The notes: a model not told the origin generated them from the sequence alone. A stretch of 15,103 nt of DNA from Thomasclavelia sp. (GCA_020025035.1 JAHHSU010000025.1:1-15103); one strand, 5' to 3'; shown: positions 7,823 to 14,984, counted from the first letter of the stretch. Numbers and translations are program-made.

Positions 7823-8748
7823 TATGCATTTATAGTATCTTGAAGTAATTGTTTGGTAAGATTATTTACTGAATCCATATAATACACTAATCTAGAAAGA
7901 TGAATAACATTATCAATATGTTTTCCTTGTAAATGTACAATAGGTACAATGGATAAAAGACAACTTAAAAGTACTTTTTCTTCAGGATACAATACAACCT
8001 TTTTCAAATAAAACTGAAACAAACAATCTAGATCAAATAACGTATCAGTTGTTTGTTGATACATATTGAATATATCATAAATTGGCATATCAATCTTTAA
8101 ATGATCTACAGAAATGATTTTTTGGTAATTTAAAAAAATATGTTGATATTTAAAATTCAAATACACAAATGACACTCTTACATATTCTTTATTTTGTGTC
8201 ATTTCACGATATTTTTCTAATTGATTAAATGCATAATTAAGGCTATTTTCAATACGATAATAATTCATTAATAACATCCATTGCCATGGACATCGATCAA
8301 ACTCCTTTTCACAAAAACATAACATTTTATAATAGTAACTTCTTCTTTCTTCAATTATTTTAGTAAAATCATTGCACAAATTTTCAAAATAATGATGACT
8401 TACTTTCATTGTATAAAATGTATGATTATGCAACCATGCAATCGTTTCAAAATAAAATTTTAGTTTTAGCTCACGCATTGGCATAGCATCATTTTCATAC
8501 CATGGCATTAAATAAAAATATTGATCTTGATATTTACTTACTGGACTATTTTCCTTGTTAACTAATATTTCTGTAAAACAGTTTAGCCTTAATGTTTTCA
8601 TATAATAATAGTTTTGACAAAAATCATAACTATCACAAAACTTTAATGCGATAAAACCACTAGTAGTTTTTAACTTATATACTTTTTCACTAATTTTAAT
8701 AACACCTAAAACATCGATTTGGTAGTAATTCTTTACTGTAGCAATCAT
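7822..8748 (-). CDS. ysxE: CotS-family kinase-like spore coat protein, YsxE-like
   Basis: The 308-residue protein resembles the CotS/YutH/YsxE group, which have an aminoglycoside-phosphotransferase/kinase fold and occur in spore coats. Visible signs are a lysine in the beta-3 position (IALK36), a hinge-like segment (YLMPWYEND, 79-87), the helix ETIAWLHNH (101-109), and a late ISVDHLKIDMPIYDI (212-226) with D215 and D225. Where active kinases have HGDxHxxN, this protein has YLNFKYQHIFLN (196-207), so the catalytic His and Asp are missing and it is probably a pseudokinase. Its ATG overlaps the spoVID stop in an ATGA junction, so it is translationally coupled to spoVID, the pairing seen in B. 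subtilis. The family call rests on weak sequence similarity plus context. The biochemical role is unknown. Confidence 0.65.
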   Translation of the reverse strand: MIATVKNYYQIDVLGVIKISEKVYKLKTTSGFIALKFCDSYDFCQNYYYMKTLRLNCFTEILVNKENSPVSKYQDQYFYLMPWYENDAMPMRELKLKFYFETIAWLHNHTFYTMKVSHHYFENLCNDFTKIIEERRSYYYKMLCFCEKEFDRCPWQWMLLMNYYRIENSLNYAFNQLEKYREMTQNKEYVRVSFVYLNFKYQHIFLNYQKIISVDHLKIDMPIYDIFNMYQQTTDTLFDLDCLFQFYLKKVVLYPEEKVLLSCLLSIVPIVHLQGKHIDNVIHLSRLVYYMDSVNNLTKQLLQDTINA

Positions 8749-9479
8749 GACTCATAATATGGTATAACAACTAAACACCCTTCAGTAATTTCTTTACCTC
8801 TATTATATTCTTGAATCATATCTAATGGAACATTATATCGAGTAGCAATTGTGTCATATGAATCATTTGGTCCTACAACATAAATATAATAAGGTACTAA
8901 ATCTTTATTATCTGATATTTCAATTAAATCATCTAATGAATAATCATCATCGTTATCATCATCCTGATTGTCAAATACGTCATTGTCATCCTGATCGTCA
9001 TCTATTTCATATTTATCATCGTCGTTGTCATCTGTTTTATCATCGATATGATCATGATGATTTTCGATTACTTCTTTAATTTCTTCAATTAAATCTAAAT
9101 CATCTTCTTTGTCTTTACTTCTTTCGTTTGCAGTATCAATATGTTTATCTTCACTTGTGATTACACCATACACATTAGCTTGTATCGTCACCATTAAGTT
9201 TCCATCCAATATCTTATAATCAAAATCCTCTATTTTTACATTAAAATCACGTTGTTCACTAATTTTATCAAAAGGAGCTAATAAATCGATTTCTATTGAT
9301 TCATTAAATCTTTCTTTACTAGTACTTTTTAAAAATTCACCAGTAATCTCTATCGAACCTTGTGCTTTCATTCCTTGATCTTCAATTTTGTAATGAATTG
9401 ATTCATCTACTGAAATACTTAGTAATTCCTTTAACTGATGATTTAAGTCCACCATTTTTTCAAAATAAATCTTTTGCAT
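8745..9479 (-). CDS. spoVID: Spore coat morphogenetic protein SpoVID-like (N-terminal SpoVID domain, Asp-rich linker, LysM)
   Basis: SpoVID is a mother-cell protein that drives spore encasement by the coat, binding SafA and SpoIVA around the forespore. The N-terminal domain (about 1-105) contains ELLSISVDESIHYKI and GSIEITGEF (41-49), closely resembling the SpoVID N-terminus as I recall it. A hyperacidic linker (about 120-190) follows, then a single C-terminal LysM module (about 197-241: YYIYVVGPNDSYDTIATRYN and onward). There is no signal peptide, as expected for a mother-cell cytoplasmic protein. At 244 residues it is less than half the length of B. subtilis SpoVID (575), mainly through a shorter linker. 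ATG 9479 has GGAGGGG (9492 to 9486) six bases upstream. A sigma-E-like promoter and an upstream terminator make it the first gene of a two-gene operon with ysxE. Confidence 0.8.
   Translation of the reverse strand: MQKIYFEKMVDLNHQLKELLSISVDESIHYKIEDQGMKAQGSIEITGEFLKSTSKERFNESIEIDLLAPFDKISEQRDFNVKIEDFDYKILDGNLMVTIQANVYGVITSEDKHIDTANERSKDKEDDLDLIEEIKEVIENHHDHIDDKTDDNDDDKYEIDDDQDDNDVFDNQDDDNDDDYSLDDLIEISDNKDLVPYYIYVVGPNDSYDTIATRYNVPLDMIQEYNRGKEITEGCLVVIPYYES
8943..9053 (-). repeat. Low-complexity GAT/GAC-rich tract encoding the Asp-rich linker
   Basis: Residues 143-179 of the SpoVID-like protein contain 21 aspartates and one glutamate in 37 positions, encoded by imperfect runs of GAT and GAC codons. 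Such tracts can expand and contract by slippage. In the opposite strand this stretch gives a His-rich open frame, which is a shadow. Confidence 0.85.
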
Positions 9480-9498
9480 ATTCTTCCCCTCCTACAAA

Positions 9499-9526
9499 AT
9501 AATATGCATTTTACCTTTAAATATGC
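9499..9526 (-). promoter_or_regulatory. Candidate sigma-E (mother-cell sporulation) promoter of spoVID-ysxE
   Basis: GCATATT (9526 to 9520) fits the B. subtilis sigma-E -35 consensus KMATATT. After 13 bases, CATATTAT (9506 to 9499) matches six of eight positions of the -10 consensus CATACAAT. No good sigma-A promoter is present in the gap. The -35 abuts the ysxC terminator T-tract. Transcription would start near 9493, only about 14 bases before the ATG. spoVID is a sigma-E gene in B. subtilis, which supports the call. Confidence 0.6.
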
Positions 9527-9554
9527 AAAAAAAAGTAAGTATTAATCTACTTAC
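9527..9554 (-). terminator. Intrinsic terminator after ysxC
   Basis: GTAAGTA (9535-9541) pairs with TACTTAC (9548-9554) around a six-base loop. On the minus strand the stem is followed by eight T residues (9534 to 9527). The stem overlaps the ysxC stop codon. It isolates the housekeeping operon from the spore-coat genes. Confidence 0.93.
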
Positions 9555-10150
9555 TCATTATCTTCTAATTCACATAATTCTAAAATATATTTCCATGCTT
9601 GATCAATTCCAATTTTCTTTAAACTAGAAAATCTCACAAAATAATCATTTTCATCAAATTGCAAGGTATCCTTAATCATTTTTTCGTTTTTCTTTAATTC
9701 ATTACGCTTTAATTTGTCTTCTTTAGTAGCTACTACAATTACTGGAATATCATAATACTTGACATACTCGTACATCGTAATATCATCCTTAGTTGGTTTA
9801 TGTCTAAAATCAACTAACATAATCACTCCCATTAGCGTAGAGCGGTTTGCTAGATAGGTATCAATAATATCACTAAATTGTTCTTTTATTTTTTGATTCA
9901 CCTTAGCATATCCATATCCTGGTACATCTACAAAGCGTAAAGTATCATTGACATTAAAAAAATTCAATGTTCTTGTTTTTCCAGGTGTTCCAGAAACTTT
10001 AGCTAATCCATTACGTTGAAGCATTGTATTAATAAAACTTGACTTACCAACATTACTTCTTCCTGCTAAGCAAATCTCAGGTACACTTTCTTCAGGCCAC
10101 TGAGACTGCCATGCTGCACTTAACATATATTCAGCTTTTTTTATTTTCAT
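9551..10150 (-). CDS. ysxC: Ribosome biogenesis GTPase YsxC/EngB
   Basis: YsxC (EngB, YihA) is an essential TRAFAC-class GTPase needed for late assembly of the 50S ribosomal subunit. In this 199-residue protein the G motifs are complete: G1 GRSNVGKS (30-37), a G2 threonine in the TPGKTRT segment (55-61), G3 DVPG (75-78), G4 TKED (142-145) and G5 SSLKK (175-179). The length is typical of the family. The ATG at 10150 has AGGAG (10162 to 10158) seven bases upstream. It follows lon by 32 bases, with a hairpin in the gap, and ends in a strong terminator. The lon-ysxC pairing is the same as in B. subtilis. Confidence 0.97.
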   Translation of the reverse strand: MKIKKAEYMLSAAWQSQWPEESVPEICLAGRSNVGKSSFINTMLQRNGLAKVSGTPGKTRTLNFFNVNDTLRFVDVPGYGYAKVNQKIKEQFSDIIDTYLANRSTLMGVIMLVDFRHKPTKDDITMYEYVKYYDIPVIVVATKEDKLKRNELKKNEKMIKDTLQFDENDYFVRFSSLKKIGIDQAWKYILELCELEDNE

Positions 10151-10164
10151 TACTAAACTCCTTT

Positions 10165-10193
10165 AAAAATAAGGTAGTTAAATTAACTACCTT
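10165..10193 (-). terminator. Terminator or attenuator hairpin between lon and ysxC
   Basis: AAGGTAGTTAA (10171-10181) and TTAACTACCTT (10183-10193) are perfect inverted arms, giving at least nine base pairs with a short loop. The T-rich run TTATTTTT follows on the minus strand. The right arm contains the lon stop codon, and the T-run ends a few bases before the ysxC Shine-Dalgarno. No promoter is evident between it and ysxC, so it probably trims rather than abolishes read-through. Confidence 0.7.
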
Positions 10194-12513
10194 GTACTAA
10201 TGCGTGTTTGAAAACTGTATCAATATTATCAGCTAATACGATTTCTAGTTCATTTCTTACTGATTCAGGAATATCCTCAATATCTTTTTCATTTTCTGTA
10301 GGGATAATGATTTTTTTAATACCTGATCGGTGTGCAGAAATCGATTTTTCTTTTAATCCACCAATTGGTAGTACATTTCCTCGCAATGTCATTTCCCCTG
10401 TCATTCCTACATCAAAACGAACTGGAGTATTTGAAAAGGCCGAATAAATAGCTGTAGTAATAGTTACTCCTGCACTTGGTCCATCCTTTTTAATTGCACC
10501 TTCAGGAACATGAATATGAACATCACGTTTTTCAAATAACGATGGATCTAAATGATATTTATCAATATTTGCTTTAATATAACTATATGCAATAGAAGCA
10601 GATTCTTTCATAACATCACCTAATTGTCCAGTTATAATTAGTTTACCAGTTCCTTTATAATGGTTTACTTCAATTGGTAAAATGTCACCACCAAATTGAG
10701 TATAAGCAAGACCAGTAACAACACCAACTTTTGCTTCGTTTAGTTTTTTAGTATGGTCAAATGCCTTTTTACCCAAATACTCTTCTATGTCTTTTTCTTC
10801 AATGTAAACTGCACTCACTTTTTCTTTTAAGATTTTTACAACAACTTTTCGACATACCTTACCAATCAATCTTTCTAGATGTCTTACCCCTGCTTCACGT
10901 GTATAATGACGAATCATACACATTAAGGCATCTTCACTAAACGATAGTTGTTCCAAACTCAAACCATGATTGGCTAATTCTTTTGGAACTAGGTGATCTT
11001 TTGCGATATGATATTTTTCTTGTTCAGTATAAGAAGAAACTTCAATAATTTCTAAACGGTCACGTAACGGTCCAGGAATAGTATCTAAACTATTTGCAGT
11101 TGCAATAAACATTACATTAGATAAATCATAAGGTTCTTCTATATAATTATCTGAAAATTGTGAGTTTTGTTCAGGATCTAACACTTCTAACATAGCACTA
11201 GAAGGATCACCTTTGTAATCACTTGACATTTTATCAATCTCATCTAATAAAAATACTGGATTTGTTACTCCTGCTTTTTTCATTCCTTGTATAATACGTC
11301 CAGGCATCGCACCTAAATAAGTACGACGATGTCCTCTAATTTCAGCTTCATCATTTACCCCACCTAAGGAAGCTTTTACAAATTGTCGATTTAATGCACG
11401 TGCAATTGATCTAGCTAAACTAGTTTTACCTACACCTGGAGGCCCATATAAACAGATAATTGGAGACTTTAATGAATGTGTCATCTGTTTTACAGCTATT
11501 TGTTCTAAAATACGCTCTTTAACTTTATCAAGTCCAAAATGATCTGCATCTAATATTCGTTCTACCTCTTCAAGATTGTCATTATCAGTTGTTTCTTGAT
11601 ACCAAGGCGTTTTAATTATCCAATCTAAATAATTTCTAACTACACTTGCCTCAGAAGAAGCAGGTGGCATCATTTCATATCTTTTTAGTTCTTCTTCAAC
11701 TTTGTCTTTAACATATTGTGGATATGGATTATTTTTTAATAATTGTCGTATACCATCTGCATCATCAACCTTATTAGAAATGTCCCCTAATTCTTCTTTG
11801 ATCATTCTAATTTTTTCTCTTAAGTAATATTCACGTTGATTGTCATCTATACTATCTCTTACTTTTCGATTAATATTTTGTTCAATTTCACTAATAATTT
11901 TTTCAGATTCTAACTCTTTTAAAATTAACAATAACCTTCTATTAACGTTACGTGTCGCTAGAATTTTTTGTTTACTTTCTAATCGTATATTTAAATAATG
12001 AGCAATAGAATCTCCAAATTCAGTCGCAGACACACCTGAAGTCAATCCATTTAAGACATCCCTAGGCATTAATTGCATTTGAGAATCCATTGTTTCTAAC
12101 GTTTCTGCTAGCATTCTTATCAATGCAACTTCTTGCTCTTCATTTCCATACTGATCATCTATAAATTCTACTTTAGCATAAAAGCATTCATTTTTTTTCT
12201 TTAAAGAACAAATCTTTACACGTTGTTGCCCTTCAACTGTTAATTTGATAATTCCTGACTGATCTCGTCTTATCTTTTTTCTTAGTGTACAAAGCGTTCC
12301 AACGTGAAATATATTTTTATAATTAACATTCTCTTCAAATGGATTTACTTGTGAAACAAAAATAATATTTTTTTCATATAAATTATCACTATCATTAATT
12401 GCATTTAGACTAGATGGTCTTCCCACATCTAGAGTAAGTGTATTACCTGGAAAAACAATCATTCCCCTAGTAGTAACAACAGGCAATTCTATACGTACTT
12501 TTTCTTCTGACAC
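10183..12513 (-). CDS. lon: ATP-dependent protease Lon (LonA)
   Basis: Lon is a cytoplasmic hexameric AAA+ serine protease that unfolds and degrades damaged proteins and specific regulators. The 776-residue protein has the N-terminal LON substrate domain (about 8-205), a coiled helical linker (about 205-300), and the AAA+ module with Walker A GPPGVGKT (357-364) and Walker B LLDEID (422-427). The protease domain has the catalytic dyad S680 (in DGPSAG) and K723 (in GGLKEK), spaced 43 residues apart as in E. coli Lon. Its length and domain set are those of LonA. LonB lacks this N-terminal domain. The start is GTG at 12513, preceded by AGGAGG (12526 to 12521) with a seven-base gap. It lies 56 bases after tig, and the gap shows no clear promoter or CIRCE element, so it is likely transcribed with tig. 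Confidence 0.98.
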   Translation of the reverse strand: MSEEKVRIELPVVTTRGMIVFPGNTLTLDVGRPSSLNAINDSDNLYEKNIIFVSQVNPFEENVNYKNIFHVGTLCTLRKKIRRDQSGIIKLTVEGQQRVKICSLKKKNECFYAKVEFIDDQYGNEEQEVALIRMLAETLETMDSQMQLMPRDVLNGLTSGVSATEFGDSIAHYLNIRLESKQKILATRNVNRRLLLILKELESEKIISEIEQNINRKVRDSIDDNQREYYLREKIRMIKEELGDISNKVDDADGIRQLLKNNPYPQYVKDKVEEELKRYEMMPPASSEASVVRNYLDWIIKTPWYQETTDNDNLEEVERILDADHFGLDKVKERILEQIAVKQMTHSLKSPIICLYGPPGVGKTSLARSIARALNRQFVKASLGGVNDEAEIRGHRRTYLGAMPGRIIQGMKKAGVTNPVFLLDEIDKMSSDYKGDPSSAMLEVLDPEQNSQFSDNYIEEPYDLSNVMFIATANSLDTIPGPLRDRLEIIEVSSYTEQEKYHIAKDHLVPKELANHGLSLEQLSFSEDALMCMIRHYTREAGVRHLERLIGKVCRKVVVKILKEKVSAVYIEEKDIEEYLGKKAFDHTKKLNEAKVGVVTGLAYTQFGGDILPIEVNHYKGTGKLIITGQLGDVMKESASIAYSYIKANIDKYHLDPSLFEKRDVHIHVPEGAIKKDGPSAGVTITTAIYSAFSNTPVRFDVGMTGEMTLRGNVLPIGGLKEKSISAHRSGIKKIIIPTENEKDIEDIPESVRNELEIVLADNIDTVFKHALVQGS

Positions 12514-12545
12514 GCCTTAACCTCCTAACGATCGATATATTTAAA

Positions 12546-12565
12546 CAAGACGCCTTAGCGTCTTG
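12546..12565 (-). terminator. Hairpin between tig and lon
   Basis: CAAGACGC (12546-12553) pairs perfectly with GCGTCTTG (12558-12565) around a four-base loop, unusually GC-rich for this DNA. It starts five bases after the tig stop codon. The tail on the minus strand is TTTAAATATAT, a poor T-tract. It may be a weak terminator or a processing and stability element that lowers lon expression relative to tig. Confidence 0.6.
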
Positions 12566-12569
12566 CTTG

Positions 12570-13844
12570 CTATTTACCTTTAATTATATCCATTGCTTTT
12601 TTATTTAATAATTCTTCTTTCATTGCATACATTTGACTAGCAAATAATTCCTTGATTTCGTTTACTTCTTTACCAAATTGTGATGCAATATTTTCTATTT
12701 CTTTATCTACTTCAGCTTCTGTTACTTCTAATTTTTCTACTTCAATGATTTTTTCTAAAATATATCTAAATTTTACTCTATTTACTGCTTGATCTTTGAT
12801 TTCATCTCTAATATCATCAATTGTTTTTCCAGAAATTGTAACAAATGTTTTTAAATCTAATCCTTGCCTTTGTAAATTTCCATCAATTTCATGTAACATA
12901 CGATCAATTTCTTGATTTACAATTGCATCAGGAACATCAACTTTAGAATTACTAATTACTTGATTAAATAATGTTTCAGAATATTCATTTTCAGCATTTG
13001 TTTGCTTATGATCCTTAATTTGGTCTTTAATATAACTTTCTAACTGTTTTAAGGTTTCAACTCCATCAATACTCACATCTTTTGCAAATTCATCATCTAA
13101 TTCAGGTAATGTTTTTACCTTGATTTCATGTACTGTTACTTTAAATACAGCTTTTTTACCTGCTAATTCTTCTGCTTGATAATCTTTTGGGAATTTTACT
13201 GTAATATCTTTAGTTTCTTCTACTCCCATTCCTACTAATTGATCTTCAAATCCTGGAATAAATGTGTTAGAACCAATTTCTAATGGATGATTTTCACCTT
13301 TACCACCATCAAAAGCAATTCCATCAATAAATCCTTCAAAATCTATAACAGCTGTATCACCAGTTTCTACTTTTCCATTTTCTTTTATAGATAACTCAGC
13401 AAAATCATTTCTATAACGTTCAATAATATTTTGAATTTCTTTTTGAGTTACTCTAACAGTAGGTTTTTTTACATCTAAATCTTTATATTGTCCTAATGTT
13501 ACTTCAGGTTTTAATGGAATAATAATTTTAACTTTTAATTCTTTTTCATCCACTGCTTCAATTTCAAGCGTTGGTTGAGCAATTGGATCAACATTATGTT
13601 CCTTTAATAAATTTGTAAATTCACTTGCTAATACAATATCTATTGCATCACGATAAATTGCTTGATCTGATATTCGTTTCTTAATAAATGCTTTTGGGGC
13701 TTTCCCTGGTCTAAACCCATCTAACTTTACATTTTTAGCTATTTTGTCGAAGGCCTTATCTTGTGCTTTTGTCCAAATATCACCGCTAAAAGTTGCAGTT
13801 AATTCTCCAACACTTCCTTCTAATTTCTTCCAACTACTTTTCAT
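12570..13844 (-). CDS. tig: Trigger factor (ribosome-associated chaperone and prolyl isomerase)
   Basis: Trigger factor binds ribosomal protein uL23 at the exit tunnel and shields nascent chains. The 424-residue protein has the ribosome-binding N-terminal domain with signature GFRPGKAP (43-50), an FKBP-type prolyl isomerase domain (about 160-245, containing VIDFEGFIDG), and the helical C-terminal chaperone arms. The length equals that of B. subtilis Tig as I recall it. The frame is open upstream to 13916, but I choose ATG 13844: it gives the conserved start MKSSWKKLEG and has GGAGGGA (13857 to 13851) in place, while the 24 extra residues would have no ribosome binding site and would span the promoter. 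The stop codon is TAG. Confidence 0.97.
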   Translation of the reverse strand: MKSSWKKLEGSVGELTATFSGDIWTKAQDKAFDKIAKNVKLDGFRPGKAPKAFIKKRISDQAIYRDAIDIVLASEFTNLLKEHNVDPIAQPTLEIEAVDEKELKVKIIIPLKPEVTLGQYKDLDVKKPTVRVTQKEIQNIIERYRNDFAELSIKENGKVETGDTAVIDFEGFIDGIAFDGGKGENHPLEIGSNTFIPGFEDQLVGMGVEETKDITVKFPKDYQAEELAGKKAVFKVTVHEIKVKTLPELDDEFAKDVSIDGVETLKQLESYIKDQIKDHKQTNAENEYSETLFNQVISNSKVDVPDAIVNQEIDRMLHEIDGNLQRQGLDLKTFVTISGKTIDDIRDEIKDQAVNRVKFRYILEKIIEVEKLEVTEAEVDKEIENIASQFGKEVNEIKELFASQMYAMKEELLNKKAMDIIKGK

Positions 13845-13874
13845 TTTATTTCCCTCCAATTTTACACGCTTGTA

Positions 13875-13903
13875 ATTATACATGAAAAATTTATATATAT
13901 CAA
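13875..13903 (-). promoter_or_regulatory. Sigma-A promoter of tig
   Basis: TTGATA (13903 to 13898) and a perfect TATAAT (13880 to 13875) are exactly 17 bases apart on the minus strand. The start site should be near 13868, about 24 bases before the tig ATG. The -35 box overlaps the TGA stop codon of the upstream gene. This also rules out the longer tig frame as the true start. Confidence 0.85.
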
Positions 13904-14835
13904 ACGATTTGAACATCTAATTTTTTAAATTCTTTTATTTTTAACATCATATCATCACTACGAACTCCATAATTACATGCAATTTCTTCTAAATCGCACT
14001 CTATAGATTGTAGAGTAGCTACATAATAATGAATACTTGCAGCAATTATCTCACATTCCTCTTTCTCTATATCATTTGGATACTCATAATATAAATAGTT
14101 ATTTGCAAATTCGATACACATTGTAAGTAATGATGGATTTTTATCTTCTAAAAAATAAAATAAATAATCACAAATACGAATCGTGCTTTCATTATCGCGC
14201 ATCTTTTTAAGAAAGTATGGATTGACTTCAATAGTTAAACCATTTTTTGTAACAACGATTTCTTCATCTATTTCTTGATCAATCAAAACCTCTAATAAAA
14301 AAGATTTTGCATAGGGTGATTTTGATTTTAATGTTAAGCAAGTTTTTATTTCTTCCAAATAGTTTCTTGCATTCATTTTACTAATTTGATCTATCAACAA
14401 AAGTAGGTATTCAGCTCTTACATTTCCAACTAATATTTCACGTATTTCATCATCACTAAATTCTTTAGCTGTATATGGCGACAAAAGACCTAATTCTTGT
14501 ATTTCTGAAAGAAAATCCTTATGTAATTTTTTTAGAATAGACTTACATTCACGTGGAATGTATGGCATCGACAATTCCATCTCAATTAAGTCAATTCCTT
14601 CATGCAATTCTCCTAATTCCATCAAAATAGTAAGATAAATAAATACTACATTATAATATGTTTCTTCAGCTTTTGTTCTAGCCAAAACCGCTTCTTGTCT
14701 TGCTTGTCTTAATTCTCCCATTTCATACAGGCAAACAAGTCGTAAATAACGAACATCTTCATCATTTAGATCTGTTAACATAGCTAATGCTTCCTCAAAT
14801 AATTCGTTTTCTATATACTCTTCAATCAATTTCAT
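13900..14835 (-). CDS. Helical TPR-like repeat protein, likely counterpart of B. subtilis YsoA
   Basis: The 311-residue protein is predicted to be almost wholly helical, soluble and acidic. It has no signal peptide or membrane segment. The first 90 residues look like paired TPR-type helices (LFEEALAMLTDLNDEDVRYL, then GELRQARQEAV, then GELHEGIDLIEMEL). The rest is more diverged, and I see no catalytic motif. In B. subtilis the TPR protein YsoA, of similar size, sits immediately upstream of tig, so position supports that identification. Its function is unknown. I start at ATG 14835, with GAGGTG (14845 to 14840) just upstream. The frame is open ten codons further, but that extension would run into the tRNA terminator. 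No separate promoter is visible, so expression may depend on read-through from the tRNA gene. Confidence 0.8.
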   Translation of the reverse strand: MKLIEEYIENELFEEALAMLTDLNDEDVRYLRLVCLYEMGELRQARQEAVLARTKAEETYYNVVFIYLTILMELGELHEGIDLIEMELSMPYIPRECKSILKKLHKDFLSEIQELGLLSPYTAKEFSDDEIREILVGNVRAEYLLLLIDQISKMNARNYLEEIKTCLTLKSKSPYAKSFLLEVLIDQEIDEEIVVTKNGLTIEVNPYFLKKMRDNESTIRICDYLFYFLEDKNPSLLTMCIEFANNYLYYEYPNDIEKEECEIIAASIHYYVATLQSIECDLEEIACNYGVRSDDMMLKIKEFKKLDVQIV

Positions 14836-14850
14836 AGTACACCTCTTCGC

Positions 14851-14879
14851 AAAATAAAAAAGCACTCAATAAATGCTTT
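14851..14879 (-). terminator. Intrinsic terminator after tRNA-Arg
   Basis: AAAGCA (14859-14864) and TGCTTT (14874-14879) form a six-base-pair stem with a nine-base loop. The T-rich run TTTTTATTTT ends at 14851 on the minus strand. It begins 11 bases after the tRNA 3' end and finishes only a few bases before the ribosome binding site of the next gene. The stem is short and AT-rich, so leakage is plausible. Confidence 0.75.
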
Positions 14880-14889
14880 ATTTTCTAAA

Positions 14890-14966
14890 TGGCGTCCACG
14901 AAGGGATTCGAACCCCTGACCGCACGCTTAGAAGGCGTGTGCTCTATCCAGCTGAGCTACGTAGAC
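14890..14966 (-). tRNA. tRNA-Arg, anticodon TCT
   Basis: The 77-base minus-strand sequence folds as a full cloverleaf. The acceptor stem pairs GTCTACG with CGTGGAC (one G-T pair), the D-stem GCTC with GAGC, the anticodon stem CACGC with GCGTG around CTTCTAA, and the T-stem AGGGG with CCCTT around TTCGAAT. The anticodon TCT (14932 to 14930) reads AGA and AGG, the arginine codons favoured in low-GC genomes. The discriminator G is followed by an encoded CCA (14892 to 14890). Confidence 0.98.
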
Positions 14967-14984
14967 GTTTCATATTGCCAACAC

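Noticed and set aside
8849..9079. Plus-strand open frame of 76 codons, rich in His
   Set aside because: It is the reverse of the Asp-rich GAT/GAC codons of the SpoVID-like gene, which read as His-rich on the opposite strand; no ribosome binding site or independent support.
10208..10447. Plus-strand open frame of 79 codons inside lon
   Set aside because: Antisense to the conserved Lon protease domain including its catalytic lysine region; no independent evidence.
13845..13916. Upstream extension of tig overlapping the TPR gene
   Set aside because: The extra 24 residues lack family similarity and a ribosome binding site, and they cover the tig promoter. ATG 13844 has a good Shine-Dalgarno and gives the conserved N-terminus.
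14836..14865. Ten-codon upstream extension of the TPR gene
   Set aside because: It would start inside the tRNA terminator without a ribosome binding site; ATG 14835 is better placed.
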